A DNA stretch of 64,000 nucleotides. Source: DT-110 sp030148525. Its GTDB lineage: Bacteria > Bacteroidota > Bacteroidia > Chitinophagales > Saprospiraceae. Location: positions 2,108,001 through 2,172,000 of the forward strand of contig OZ245751.1 in assembly GCA_965227445.1 (NCBI GenBank), in the 5' to 3' direction. Shown here piece after piece: positions 8,396-18,407 of this stretch. The notes beneath the pieces are model-generated. The model saw only the letters and a list, made by a program, of their open reading frames with translations. It was not told the origin of the DNA and did not search any database. Numbering within the stretch: position 1 is the first letter of the stretch; the number at the start of each line of letters is the position of its first letter. The translations under genes and the position numbers were made by a program.

Positions 8396-8403
8396 TACAT
8401 TTG
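8396..8403 (+). promoter_or_regulatory. Candidate -7 box of the SusC operon
   Basis: TACATTTG matches TAnnTTTG exactly. Transcription would begin near 8410, which makes an ATG at 8408 unusable and supports the SusC start at 8525 with a leader of about 115 bases. Confidence 0.6.
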
Positions 8404-8524
8404 TTTCATGCACTATGCTAGTTATGAAATAAAATTTTGCATTCCGGAATCAACTCTTCTTGTACTGAGAAAGTGCATGATGAATAACTATTACGGATTG
8501 CTACAATCTAAAAATGGAGTCACC

Positions 8525-11500
8525 ATGAGAAGAAAGGCCCTATTTTGCACATGGTTCTGCTTGCTTTGTGCAATCAGTATGCTCTCGGCCCAAGGCAGGA
8601 TGGTATCCGGTATTGTAACTTCTTCGGAGGATCAGTTGCCGGTTATCGGAGCGAATGTGCTCGTAAAAGGTACCAGTACTGGTACCGCAACCGATGTGGA
8701 CGGACGCTTCGAAGTTGAAGTACCCGGACCGGAAGCGGTACTCGTGTTTTCCTACACGGGAATGCTTACGCAAGAAGAGACTGTCGGGAACCGGTCGACT
8801 ATTGATATAGTCATGGAACCCGATGTACAAACCCTCCAGGAATTAGTAGTGGTTGGGTATGGCGAACAAAAGAAAAGTGTGGTCACCGGTTCCATTGCTT
8901 CGGTTTCGGCCGAAGAAATAGAACAGACACCGGTTTTACGGGTAGAGCAAGCCCTGCAGGGGCGGACTGCCGGTGTACAGGTTACCAGCACCTCCGGTCA
9001 GCCCGGTGATGGTTTGACCGTACGGATTCGTGGCGCTGGTACAACCGGTAGTGCTGATCCACTGTACGTAGTTGACGGATTACCGGTCGGAGGAATCGAT
9101 TACCTGAACCCGGGTGATATCGAGTCGATCGAAGTACTAAAGGATGCGGCCTCCGCGGCTATTTACGGAGCCCGTGCCGCCAACGGGGTTGTACTTATCA
9201 CCACCAAAGGTGGTAAGGCCGGCGAACTCAAAGTAAGCTACGATGGCTACTACGGGGTGCAAAACCCCTGGAAGAAAGTGGGTGTGCTGAACGCTACCCA
9301 GTATGCCATCGTTCAAAACGAAGCAGCGGCAGCTTCCGGACTATCCATTCCCTTTGATGATCCTTACGCCCAGGGTGAAGGAACCAATTGGGTGGATCAG
9401 ATCTTCGAGGAGAATGCACCTATCATGAACCAGCAATTGACCGTAAGCGGTGGTAACGAAAAGTCTACCTTTGCCGGTTCCTTCGGGTACTTTACCCAGG
9501 ACGGTATCGTGGGTGGCGACAAATCTACCTTTGAGCGCTTTAGTGCCCGTATTAACTCGGAGCACAAAGTCGGTGACAATTTCGTCTTTGGAGAGAATTT
9601 CTCGTTCTCCCGCATCGATCGCCGCGCCATTGACGCCAACAACGAATTTGGTGGGCCATTAATGAACGCCTTAAATATCGACCCGATAACGCCGGTATAC
9701 GCAACCGATCCGGCCGTCATTGCCGGATTGGATCCACGGGCGGTACAAGATGATCAGGGTCGCTATTACGCTATTTCTCCCTTTGCAACCCAGGAGGTCG
9801 TCAATCCACTCGCACGTCTGGAGGTGACGAATAGCCGGTACAAACTCGATAAGGTGGTCGGTAATATGTACGGGCAATACGAAATCCTTCCCGGCCTGAA
9901 AGCACGAACGAGCTTTGGTATCGATCTGGCTTACGGAGTGGGCGACAACTTCCGCCCGGAGTTTTTCCTGAACGGTGCACAAATCAGTAATGTATCACGG
10001 ATCGATAAGAACATCGACCGCTGGTTTAACTGGATATGGGAAACTACCCTGGCCTACGATAAGTCTATTGGTCAACACCAGTTCGGACTGTTGGCCGGTA
10101 ACACCGCCCAGGAGAACAATTACGAGAATATTGCCGGTGGCAAGTCGAACGTGGTATTTGAAGATTTCGATAACGCCTTCCTGAATACAGCTACCGATGA
10201 GGCCAGTGCTACCATCTTTGGTGGAGCGGCTGAATCTGCCATCCTGTCCTATTTCGGTCGGTTCACGTATAGCTTTGCTGATAAATACCTCCTGACCGCT
10301 ATCATGCGGGCTGACGGTTCCTCCCGTTTTGGAGCCAACAACCGCTTTGGCTATTTCCCCTCCATATCGGCGGGGTGGGTCATTTCGCAGGAGGACTTCT
10401 TCCCGGCTCGAGGGGTAGTGGACTTTCTGAAGATACGCGCTTCCTGGGGACAAAATGGCAACCAGGAGATCGGTAACTACCGCTGGGCATCGACCATTGC
10501 TACCGGAGCTGGATACAGCTTTGGCAACGGCACCGTTTTCACCAGTGGAGCCGTACCTTCTGCCGTTCCCAACCCGGATCTGGAATGGGAAACCTCGGAG
10601 CAGACCAACGTAGGGGTGGATGTACGTTTCTGGCAGGGCAAACTGTCGGTAACGGCCGATTACTATATAAAAAAGACCCTGGGGCTGCTTGTCGCTGCTC
10701 CCATTCCCGGTATTGTGGGTAACAACGCCCCGACCGTAAACGGTGGTAACGTACAGAACAGTGGTCTGGAAATGGCCTTCAACTGGCGCGATCGCGTTGG
10801 TGAGTTGCGCTACAGTGTAGGAACCAACTTTTCCTACAACCAGAACGAAGTAACGGCCATCAACAACGCCGAGGGCGTATTGATCGGTGCCGGATTCTCT
10901 ACCTACGGTACTGTTTCCCGGGCTGCCGTCGGCTTCCCGATCGGTTACTTTTGGGGACTGCAGACCGATGGTCTGTTCCAGAATGCCGGTGAAGTAGAAA
11001 ACTACGTGAATGCAGAGGGTGATCTTATCCAACCCAACGCGGCACCCGGTGATATCCGTTTTGTCGATCTGAATAACGATGGTATGATCTCGGATGCCGA
11101 CCGGACCATTATTGGTAATCCGACACCCGACTGGACCTTTGGGTTTAATGCTTCCGCTGAATGGCGCCAGTTTGATGTCAGTGTGTTCCTGCAGGGAGCA
11201 CTGGGTCACCAGTTGTTCAACGGTACGCGTCGTCACGACCTCACCAGTTCCAATATGCCGGTCCGCTTCCTGGACCGCTGGACGGGAGAGGGTACCTCGA
11301 ACGATATTCCACGAATCGTGGCTTCCGACCCGAACGGTAACTTCTCCAGTATTTCCGACTTCTACGTAGAGGATGGTGATTTCCTGCGGGTGAAAGACGT
11401 TCAGCTGGGATACAATCTGCCACAGTCACTACGCCAGACGTTGGGACTGACTCAGGCACGCTTCTACATCGCGGTTCAGAACTTGTTCACCTTTACTGAT

Positions 11501-11614
11501 TACAATGGGTTTGATCCGGAGATCGGTGCACGCAGTGCATTGGATATCGGTATTGACCGGGGTATTTATCCCCAGGCTCGTTCCTGGCGATTTGGTGCCA
11601 ACATTGTCTTTTAA
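8525..11614 (+). CDS. SusC/RagA-type TonB-linked outer-membrane transporter
   Basis: This 1029-residue protein imports oligosaccharides across the outer membrane with its SusD partner. A signal peptide (RKALFCTWFCLLCAISMLSAQ) is followed by a carboxypeptidase-regulatory-like domain (GIVTSSEDQLPVIGANVLVKG), a TonB-box region (LQELVVVGYGEQKKSVVTGS), a plug domain with QALQGRTAGVQVTSTSGQPG and VVDGLPVGG, and a C-terminal 22-strand barrel ending in ARSWRFGANIVF. The start is placed at ATG 8525 because the signal peptide begins there; an upstream in-frame ATG at 8408 overlaps the promoter. It is the first gene of an operon with SusD 18 bases downstream. The substrate is inferred as beta-1,3-glucan from the GH16 enzymes. 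Confidence 0.95.
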   Translation: MRRKALFCTWFCLLCAISMLSAQGRMVSGIVTSSEDQLPVIGANVLVKGTSTGTATDVDGRFEVEVPGPEAVLVFSYTGMLTQEETVGNRSTIDIVMEPDVQTLQELVVVGYGEQKKSVVTGSIASVSAEEIEQTPVLRVEQALQGRTAGVQVTSTSGQPGDGLTVRIRGAGTTGSADPLYVVDGLPVGGIDYLNPGDIESIEVLKDAASAAIYGARAANGVVLITTKGGKAGELKVSYDGYYGVQNPWKKVGVLNATQYAIVQNEAAAASGLSIPFDDPYAQGEGTNWVDQIFEENAPIMNQQLTVSGGNEKSTFAGSFGYFTQDGIVGGDKSTFERFSARINSEHKVGDNFVFGENFSFSRIDRRAIDANNEFGGPLMNALNIDPITPVYATDPAVIAGLDPRAVQDDQGRYYAISPFATQEVVNPLARLEVTNSRYKLDKVVGNMYGQYEILPGLKARTSFGIDLAYGVGDNFRPEFFLNGAQISNVSRIDKNIDRWFNWIWETTLAYDKSIGQHQFGLLAGNTAQENNYENIAGGKSNVVFEDFDNAFLNTATDEASATIFGGAAESAILSYFGRFTYSFADKYLLTAIMRADGSSRFGANNRFGYFPSISAGWVISQEDFFPARGVVDFLKIRASWGQNGNQEIGNYRWASTIATGAGYSFGNGTVFTSGAVPSAVPNPDLEWETSEQTNVGVDVRFWQGKLSVTADYYIKKTLGLLVAAPIPGIVGNNAPTVNGGNVQNSGLEMAFNWRDRVGELRYSVGTNFSYNQNEVTAINNAEGVLIGAGFSTYGTVSRAAVGFPIGYFWGLQTDGLFQNAGEVENYVNAEGDLIQPNAAPGDIRFVDLNNDGMISDADRTIIGNPTPDWTFGFNASAEWRQFDVSVFLQGALGHQLFNGTRRHDLTSSNMPVRFLDRWTGEGTSNDIPRIVASDPNGNFSSISDFYVEDGDFLRVKDVQLGYNLPQSLRQTLGLTQARFYIAVQNLFTFTDYNGFDPEIGARSALDIGIDRGIYPQARSWRFGANIVF

Positions 11615-11632
11615 TCTAAAAACGAACGTAAC

Positions 11633-13198
11633 ATGACGCTATCCATATATAAGAGAGCGGCGGTCGTACTGATGGGGCTTTTCCTCTTCACTGCCTGCTC
11701 CGAAGATTTTCTGGACCGGCAACCGCTTGATCAGCGGGTCGAGTCCAACTTCTACCAAACCCAGTCGGATGCCGAAGAGGCCCTGGTGGCCATCTTCGAC
11801 GTCCTGACCTGGAATACCGTAATCGGCTTTCACCCGCTGCCCATGTTCTCCGATATTGCATCGGACGATGCCTTTGCCGGAGGGGCCAGCCGCAATGACG
11901 CGCCGAATATAATCGAAGTCGATAAATTCAATATTCGAACGACTAACGGCGAGGTACAAGGGATGTGGCGGAAATACTATACCGGCATCTACCGGGCCAA
12001 TTTGTACCTGGAAAAGATTCAGGGTATTGAGGCGTCGGAAGACTTTGTTATTCGTACTACTGCCGAAGCCCGTTTCCTGCGTGCTTACTGGTATTTTGAC
12101 CTGTTGCGGGTTTTCGAACGCGTACCACTGCTGACCAGCACCCTGAAGGCTCCGTCGGAGTATCAGCAACCACAGGCCGAACCGGAAGCGATCTACAACC
12201 AGATCGTCACCGACCTGATTGCAGCGATGGAAGATCTCCCCGAAACGATTCCGGCTGCGGAAAACGGACGCCCCTCTGCCTGGGCTGCCCGCGCTTTGCT
12301 CGGACGTGTACATTTGTACGTGAACGGCGTCTACGGTGACAATCCCACCGCCCAGGACGGAACGGTTGTGGATGCTGCTTATGCGCTGGCTCGCCTCGAA
12401 GAGGTGATTAATAACTCTGGCCACGACCTGATGGAAAACTACGCCGATATCTTTGCCCGTTCCGGCGAATTTGGTGTGGAATCCGTCTGGGAGATCTCCT
12501 ATTCCGATGCACGTCCCTGGTACGACTGGGGGTACATTCAGGGTGGAGAAGGTAATATTGCCGTTCAGATGCAGGGCCCACGGGTGGACAACCCGGGAGG
12601 AGAGATCGTCGATCGCGGCTGGAGCTTTGCCCCGGCTACCCAGGAACTGTACGACGCCTTCGAGGAGGGTGATCCCCGCCGTGGCCTGACGCTGCTCGAG
12701 ATGGATGAGATCAACGGCAGTCTTACGATCGGCTACCAACACACGGGCTACTTCACACAGAAGTACACCACCTCCAAGGAGTATGCACCAGCCGATGGAC
12801 AACCCGAGCTGAATTGGGGTAATAACTACCGTGATATTCGCTTTGCCGACGTATTGTTGATGGCCGCCGAATTGGGAAGCCCGAATGCGCAGGCATACCT
12901 GGATCGGGTGCGTGCCCGTGTTGGCCTTGCCAGTGTGCCCGCCACCCTGGAGAATATCATGCAGGAACGTCGGGTCGAACTGGCACTGGAAGGTCACCGC
13001 TACTGGGATCTGCTGCGCCAGGGAACCGCCGCTGCCGCCGCTGCCATCAACGTGAATGGACCTACCGGCGACGGGTATCAGGGAGATGATCAGGATTTTC
13101 AGGTGACTTTTGACGAAAGTCGCCGTGGCCTGTTCCCGATCCCACAGACGGAAATTGATATTTCGAATGGCCTTTACAGCCAAAACCCAGGCTATTAA
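11633..13198 (+). CDS. SusD/RagB family surface glycan-binding lipoprotein
   Basis: The 521-residue product is the lid partner of the upstream SusC transporter. The lipoprotein signal ends at LFLFTAC (Cys about residue 22), followed by SEDFLDRQPLDQ, typical of SusD N-termini. Helical repeat marks include RFLRAYWYFDLLRVFERVPLL near 145 and the C-terminal ERRVELALEGHRYWDLLRQG near 440, then LFPIPQTEIDISNGLYSQNPGY. Length and layout are normal. It should sit on the outer face of the outer membrane and bind the polysaccharide. It follows SusC by 18 bases and precedes the PKD lipoprotein by 26 bases. Confidence 0.95.
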   Translation: MTLSIYKRAAVVLMGLFLFTACSEDFLDRQPLDQRVESNFYQTQSDAEEALVAIFDVLTWNTVIGFHPLPMFSDIASDDAFAGGASRNDAPNIIEVDKFNIRTTNGEVQGMWRKYYTGIYRANLYLEKIQGIEASEDFVIRTTAEARFLRAYWYFDLLRVFERVPLLTSTLKAPSEYQQPQAEPEAIYNQIVTDLIAAMEDLPETIPAAENGRPSAWAARALLGRVHLYVNGVYGDNPTAQDGTVVDAAYALARLEEVINNSGHDLMENYADIFARSGEFGVESVWEISYSDARPWYDWGYIQGGEGNIAVQMQGPRVDNPGGEIVDRGWSFAPATQELYDAFEEGDPRRGLTLLEMDEINGSLTIGYQHTGYFTQKYTTSKEYAPADGQPELNWGNNYRDIRFADVLLMAAELGSPNAQAYLDRVRARVGLASVPATLENIMQERRVELALEGHRYWDLLRQGTAAAAAAINVNGPTGDGYQGDDQDFQVTFDESRRGLFPIPQTEIDISNGLYSQNPGY

Positions 13199-13224
13199 GA
13201 CTAGCAATAAAAAAGAAAAAGATC

Positions 13225-15627
13225 ATGAAATATATAGTAAACGGACTATTCAGCCTGCTGGCCGTCGCTCTGCTGTTTACGGCCTGTGATCCGCTGGAGG
13301 ATGTGGTGCCCGATATCGGTGAGCGCCCCACGGCTGATGATGTCACTTTCGACTTTGAGTACGATGCGGATAACGCCAATATCGTACACTTTACCAATAC
13401 CTCCGAAGGCTTTATCCTGAAGTGGGATTTGGGTAACGGATCCTCCGCCGAAGGAGCTACCGCTACGGGTATCTACCCCCTGGCGGGCGAATACGAGGTT
13501 ACCCTTACGGCTTATACCAAAGCCGGTAGTGCTGAAAATTCAACGACCATCACTATCGATCAGACAGATCCGACCCTGCTCGATATCCCGGCTTACAACC
13601 TGCTGACCGGTGGGGTGGATGCCCTGGAAGGGAAAACGTGGGTCATTGATAATGAGAATCCCGGCCATATGGGAGTAGGTCCCAACGATGGCGGACCGGA
13701 TTCTCGTGCCCCCGTTTGGTGGGAAGCACCTCCCAATGATAAAGCAGGTGAAGGACTCTACGATGATGAAATGACCTTCAAACTCTTGGATTTTGAATTT
13801 GACTACACGACCAATGGCGATATTTTTGTCAACGGCGCACACGCCGGTGATTTTGGTGGTGACCCCGCTGCCGGGGATCAGACATTGCCCTACGAAGCAC
13901 CGGACGACCTGACCTGGTCGTACGAGGAAACGGAGGATGGTCGCCAGTTCCTGACCATTTCCAACGGTGGATTCTTTGGGTTTTATACCGGCGTAAGCCG
14001 CTACGAGATCCTGAATCTGGAGGAGAACGAATTGTACCTGCGCTATACCGATGCCCGCAACCCGGATCTGGCCTGGTATCACCGCCTGATCCCGAAAGGC
14101 TACACGCCACCGCCCCCTCCCGGTCCGACCACGATCACGGAGCTGACTATCGACTTTGAAGGAGCGGAAGCCCCGGAGTTTGGTACGTTTGGCGGAAGCT
14201 CTTACCAGGCCATTGCCAACCCCGATCCATCGGGCGCCAACACCAGCGCCAATGTAGGAGAGACAGTCCACGGTAATGAAACCTGGGCTGGTATCGTGAC
14301 CGATCTGCCCGGAGCTCTGGTATTCGAAGAGAATTCTCAGTTTACCATGGATGTATGGGGTCCCGTGGCGGGCACGGTGATGATGAAGCTGGAATCGTCT
14401 TCTGATCCCAATAACTTTAAAGAAGTTCCGGTGGAGCTTACCGAAACCAACAGCTGGCAAACGCTTACGTTCGACTTTGCCGGATCACCCAGCGGTGAAT
14501 GGGATCGGATGGCCTTATTCTTCGACTTCGGTTCGACGGAGGCAAATACCTTCTACTTCGATAATATCGAATTCACTCAGCCGGCGGCTACGTCTTTATC
14601 TGATGTGTCGATCAACTTCGAAACCGAAGATCCCGCCTTCGATGTATTCGGTGGCCAGGCTTACCAGGTTATTGATAACCCGGATGCCTCGGGTATCAAT
14701 ATGAGTACCCGCGTTGGTGAAACGGTCCACGGATTCGAGCCATGGGCTGGTATCACCACTCTTCTGGAAGGTCCCGTCGATTTCAGTGAGAAGGCCATCT
14801 TCAAAATGGACGTTTGGATGCCCGTGATGGGTACCGTGAAGTTCAAGATGGAGAACGCTAACGACAATACGGATTTCCTGGAGGTCGACGTGACCAATAC
14901 GAAGACCAACGAGTGGGAAACCCTGTATTTCGACTTCTCAGCAGCTCCTTCCGAGCAGTATGCCCGTATGGCGCTGTTTTTTGACTTTGGTAGTACGGAA
15001 GGGAATACCTTTTACTTTGATAATCTGGAATTAGTGTCGGAAATCCCTACCGAACCACAATCATTAACGGAGGATGTTCTGACCGGCGTTGGTAGTCGCT
15101 CCTGGAGCCTGGCGCCCATTGCGGGGGCTTTAGCTGTCGGACCGACCAAGGGCAGTGGTGACTGGTTTGCCAATGCCGCTGAGGAAGTAGATGGTTTGCG
15201 CGCCTGCTGGTTTGATGACGAGTACATTTTCGACAGCAACGGTGACTACATCTACGACGCCAATGGTGATATCTATGCTGAGGGCTATATGGGCGTTGAT
15301 GCCGACGGTTGTATTGCCGAAGGCGATATGCCATCCGAGGCCCAAGCCTGGACCTCAGGCACTCACAGCTTTAGCTTTAGTCCGGCCTCCGGTGAGCAAC
15401 CGGCAAGTCTGACGGTCACCGGAACGGGCGCGTTTATCGGGTTGCCTAAGGCTTTCAATGGCGGGGAGTACGGCGCAGCACCACCCGCAGCCGATGCTTC
15501 CGTCACGTATGAGGTACTTTCCTACGAGGTAGTCGACGGTAAAGAACGTATAGTATTGTCGATCGATATCAGCGAAGGGGAACAAGGCACTGCGTTCTGG
15601 CGCCTGACCCTGGAGGCTAATGAATAA
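13225..15627 (+). CDS. Surface lipoprotein with PKD domain and two tandem carbohydrate-binding-like repeats
   Basis: The 800-residue product has a lipobox at ALLFTAC (Cys 21) and a PKD-like domain at about 35-115 (LKWDLGNGSSAEG, GEYEVTLTAYTKAGSAENS). Two homologous modules of about 145 residues follow, at about 310-450 and 455-600; both contain GETVHG, WAGI and RMALFFDFGSTE, then NTFYFDN. The N- and C-terminal flanks share a third similarity (ALEGKTWVID...GPND and TGVGSRSWSL...GPTK). Its place directly after SusCD marks it as a SusE/F-like surface glycan-binding protein, probably for beta-glucan. The internal duplication is seen; binding is inferred from context. Confidence 0.8.
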   Translation: MKYIVNGLFSLLAVALLFTACDPLEDVVPDIGERPTADDVTFDFEYDADNANIVHFTNTSEGFILKWDLGNGSSAEGATATGIYPLAGEYEVTLTAYTKAGSAENSTTITIDQTDPTLLDIPAYNLLTGGVDALEGKTWVIDNENPGHMGVGPNDGGPDSRAPVWWEAPPNDKAGEGLYDDEMTFKLLDFEFDYTTNGDIFVNGAHAGDFGGDPAAGDQTLPYEAPDDLTWSYEETEDGRQFLTISNGGFFGFYTGVSRYEILNLEENELYLRYTDARNPDLAWYHRLIPKGYTPPPPPGPTTITELTIDFEGAEAPEFGTFGGSSYQAIANPDPSGANTSANVGETVHGNETWAGIVTDLPGALVFEENSQFTMDVWGPVAGTVMMKLESSSDPNNFKEVPVELTETNSWQTLTFDFAGSPSGEWDRMALFFDFGSTEANTFYFDNIEFTQPAATSLSDVSINFETEDPAFDVFGGQAYQVIDNPDASGINMSTRVGETVHGFEPWAGITTLLEGPVDFSEKAIFKMDVWMPVMGTVKFKMENANDNTDFLEVDVTNTKTNEWETLYFDFSAAPSEQYARMALFFDFGSTEGNTFYFDNLELVSEIPTEPQSLTEDVLTGVGSRSWSLAPIAGALAVGPTKGSGDWFANAAEEVDGLRACWFDDEYIFDSNGDYIYDANGDIYAEGYMGVDADGCIAEGDMPSEAQAWTSGTHSFSFSPASGEQPASLTVTGTGAFIGLPKAFNGGEYGAAPPAADASVTYEVLSYEVVDGKERIVLSIDISEGEQGTAFWRLTLEANE

Positions 15628-15692
15628 CTAATCCAATAACCAGTGGCTGCCCGTTTTACCGAGGGTAGCCATTGGTTTCTCAACTCACTATT

Positions 15693-17525
15693 ATGCGTAT
15701 TTTGGTTATGGTTTTTAGTTTGTTGCCTTTTTTGGCGCAAGCCCAGTGCTACGAATTGGTCTGGTCCGACGAATTCAACACAGGTAATCAACCCGATCCC
15801 ACGTACTGGACCTACGATTTGGGTACCGGTAATAGTGGTTGGGGAAATAATGAAATTCAGGTCTACACCAATAAAACGGAAAATGTCCGGATAGAGGATG
15901 GCCACTTGATCATTCAAGCCTTACGGCAAAACGGCAACAACTGGACCAGTGCCCGGGTGAAATCCCAGGGCCGATACAGCTTCACCTACGGCCGCATAGC
16001 GTTTCGCGCCAAGCTTCCGGCCGGCTCCGGTACCTGGCCTGCCCTGTGGATGCTGGGTGATAATATTACCGAGATAGGATGGCCCGCCTGTGGTGAGATC
16101 GACGTGATGGAGCATGTGGGCAAGGATCCGGGAAGTGTACACGCCTCCCTGCACACCCCATCCAGTTCCGGTGCTACGGTGAATACCCGCACCCGCAACG
16201 TATCGGACTTTTCCTCCGCTTTTCATCTCTACGAGGCGGAATGGACGCCGGATGCCATTATCTTTTCCATTGATGGCCAGCCTTTTTATACCTACAATCC
16301 GGCCAGTAAAACGGCCTCGACCTGGCCTTTTGATGCTCCGCAGTTTATCATCATGAACGTAGCTATGGGCGGTAATTTTGGCAGCGACCCCCAGTACGAA
16401 ACCGGAAATCAACGCAACGGGGTTGATCCCAATCTGACGTCGGCTACCATGGAAGTAGATTACGTTCGCGTCTATCAGACCACCGCTGATCCGCAAGTGA
16501 CAGGTCCTGACCTGGTGAATCCCGGCGAAAGTGGTTTAACCTACTCCGTAGATCAAACCATTGAAGGGAGCTATACCTGGACCGTGCCTTCCGATGCCAC
16601 CATTATCAGTGGCCAGGGCACCTCAACTATTGAGGTTAACTGGGGGGCAGATCCCGGTGATGTTGCGGTTTCCATCGAAGGAGCCTGCGATACGTATGAG
16701 CGCACCTTTATTGTAAACACCCAGGCAGTACCTACCGATGATGTTTTTGTGCTGGAAACATTTAGTGACGGATCACCGGAGGGATGGTCAGTAGCTGCCG
16801 GTTCCGGCAATGTGATCAACCTGACAGAGCAGGACGATCAACTTCGTATCGATTACGATATTTCCAATCCCGGGGCTAATCCGAATATCGTGCTGACCTT
16901 TGATCAGCCCGTTGATGTGTCGAATACCTCCGAATTACAGTTGCGGATACGAACCTTCAATGAAAGTGGTACTGTAAATCTGCGTGCCGATCCCTTCGAT
17001 CGGTCCGGCACAGCTAAGAATGCCAGTCCGGTCTTCCGGCTGGAACCTATTCAGGATGATGGGGAATGGACCTGGTATACCTTTGATTTTAGTGGTAACT
17101 GGACATCGAGTAGTCCTGTCTCGGGGGCTCTGGTCGATTCCACTGAACTACAGGGTATCCAATTGTACATAAACTACGGGTTTTTCGGACGGCCCGGTGC
17201 CGATTCCTTGTGGATCGATCAGATCCAGATGGCAAAACCAGGCTTTACGACCTCGGTGCGTCCGGTACTGGCGAAAGATCCCGGCTTTACCATTTTTCCA
17301 AATCCGGCTAAGGGGCCGGTTTTTTTGCGAAAGCAAAACCCGGAAGAAGGTGGATCGATCCGTATTTACGGTGTTCAGGGGCAATTGCTGCAGGAGAAAA
17401 CCTGGCCGGCGGGTCAAGCGAATCTGGAACTCGATAGTGGTCAATGGCCGGCGGGTAGCTACCGACTGGTTTGGCAGACAAAACAAAAGATAGGGGTACG
17501 CACCTTGGTGGTATCCGCAAAATAG
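15693..17525 (+). CDS. Secreted GH16 beta-glucanase (laminarinase-like) with T9SS sorting domain
   Basis: The 610-residue enzyme has a signal peptide (MRILVMVFSLLPFLAQAQ), a GH16 catalytic domain at about 20-270 with GWGNNEIQVYT, PALWMLGDNITEIGWPACG and the catalytic EIDVMEHVG (two Glu), then an Ig/PKD-like piece, a discoidin/CBM-like module (about 360-520) and a C-terminal T9SS sorting domain (FTIFPNPAKGPVFL ... AGSYRLVWQ). GH16 enzymes of this motif type cut beta-1,3- or mixed-linkage glucans. The start at 15693 is chosen because the signal peptide begins there. The enzyme should be secreted through T9SS, while its close neighbour is a lipoprotein, giving a secreted and a surface-bound pair. 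Confidence 0.92.
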   Translation: MRILVMVFSLLPFLAQAQCYELVWSDEFNTGNQPDPTYWTYDLGTGNSGWGNNEIQVYTNKTENVRIEDGHLIIQALRQNGNNWTSARVKSQGRYSFTYGRIAFRAKLPAGSGTWPALWMLGDNITEIGWPACGEIDVMEHVGKDPGSVHASLHTPSSSGATVNTRTRNVSDFSSAFHLYEAEWTPDAIIFSIDGQPFYTYNPASKTASTWPFDAPQFIIMNVAMGGNFGSDPQYETGNQRNGVDPNLTSATMEVDYVRVYQTTADPQVTGPDLVNPGESGLTYSVDQTIEGSYTWTVPSDATIISGQGTSTIEVNWGADPGDVAVSIEGACDTYERTFIVNTQAVPTDDVFVLETFSDGSPEGWSVAAGSGNVINLTEQDDQLRIDYDISNPGANPNIVLTFDQPVDVSNTSELQLRIRTFNESGTVNLRADPFDRSGTAKNASPVFRLEPIQDDGEWTWYTFDFSGNWTSSSPVSGALVDSTELQGIQLYINYGFFGRPGADSLWIDQIQMAKPGFTTSVRPVLAKDPGFTIFPNPAKGPVFLRKQNPEEGGSIRIYGVQGQLLQEKTWPAGQANLELDSGQWPAGSYRLVWQTKQKIGVRTLVVSAK

Positions 17526-17530
17526 TACCT

Positions 17531-18322
17531 ATGAACCATGTGTTATGGCTTGTGATCATCCTGATGCTTCCCGGAGCATGTGATCAGGACGATCTGGCGT
17601 GGTCGGATGAATTTAATTATCAGGGAGCCCCGGATAGTACACTATGGGACTACGATCTGGGCACTGGGCATAATGGGTGGGGCAATAACGAGATGCAAAT
17701 CTATACCCGTGACCCCCGCAATGTGTGGGTTGCTGATGGTCGTCTATGGATCGTTGCCCGCAGGGAAGCTGACGGACGCTGGACATCTGCCCGCCTGGTC
17801 TCCCGCGACAAGAACCACGTAAAGTACGGGCGCATTCAGTTTCGGGCACGATTACCCAAAGGTATCGGTACCTGGCCCGCCCTGTGGATGCTGGGTGAGA
17901 ACATCTCAGATGTTGGCTGGCCTGCCTGCGGTGAGATCGACGTTATGGAACACGTGGGGAAAAATCACGGACAGGTGCACAGCGCACTGCATATGCCGGC
18001 ATCCTACGGCCAAACCTTCGCAACGGGCGTCACCCAATTGGGACGACCCGATACCACTTTTCATGTTTACGAGGTGAACTGGACACCCGATTCAATTGCC
18101 TTTTCGGTCGACGGAACCAATCACTATACGTACATTCCGGAGACGAAGGACAAAGCCAACTGGCCCTTCGATACCCCTCACTACCTGCTCATGAATATTG
18201 CCATGGGCGGGAATTGGGGCAGCCACGACCCCCTGGAAACCAATGGTCTGCAAAATGGTATCGATCCCGATTTGGAACAGGTCGCAATGGAAGTCGACTA
18301 CGTTCGGGTGTTTAAGGAGTAG
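17531..18322 (+). CDS. GH16 beta-glucanase, lipoprotein form
   Basis: This 263-residue enzyme is a single GH16 domain very similar to the first one, with GWGNNEMQIYT, WPALWMLGENISDVGWPAC and catalytic EIDVMEHVGKN. The N-terminus NHVLWLVIILMLPGAC ends in a lipobox, so it should be membrane-anchored, probably on the cell surface. It lacks the accessory modules and sorting domain of the upstream paralogue. The ATG at 17531 is 5 bases after the upstream stop, indicating co-transcription. A strong terminator follows at 18408. It probably arose by duplication of the GH16 domain within the locus. Confidence 0.92.
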   Translation: MNHVLWLVIILMLPGACDQDDLAWSDEFNYQGAPDSTLWDYDLGTGHNGWGNNEMQIYTRDPRNVWVADGRLWIVARREADGRWTSARLVSRDKNHVKYGRIQFRARLPKGIGTWPALWMLGENISDVGWPACGEIDVMEHVGKNHGQVHSALHMPASYGQTFATGVTQLGRPDTTFHVYEVNWTPDSIAFSVDGTNHYTYIPETKDKANWPFDTPHYLLMNIAMGGNWGSHDPLETNGLQNGIDPDLEQVAMEVDYVRVFKE

Positions 18323-18407
18323 AATGGCGGTCGATCCTCCGGATCGGCCAGAACCTTGCTCAGGATAACGATCTTTGATCCGCAGCCAGGGACGCATCGA
18401 CATCCAT

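Noticed and set aside
9995..11236. A 413-codon open frame antisense to SusC
   Set aside because: It lies wholly within the barrel-coding part of SusC and shows no family motif or signal.
11639..13207. A 522-codon open frame antisense to the SusD gene
   Set aside because: The opposite strand encodes a full, motif-complete SusD with a lipobox; the antisense frame has no recognisable motif and is explained by codon bias.
13540..14460. A 306-codon antisense frame within the PKD lipoprotein gene
   Set aside because: The plus-strand frame has clear domain structure and an internal duplication; the antisense product has none.
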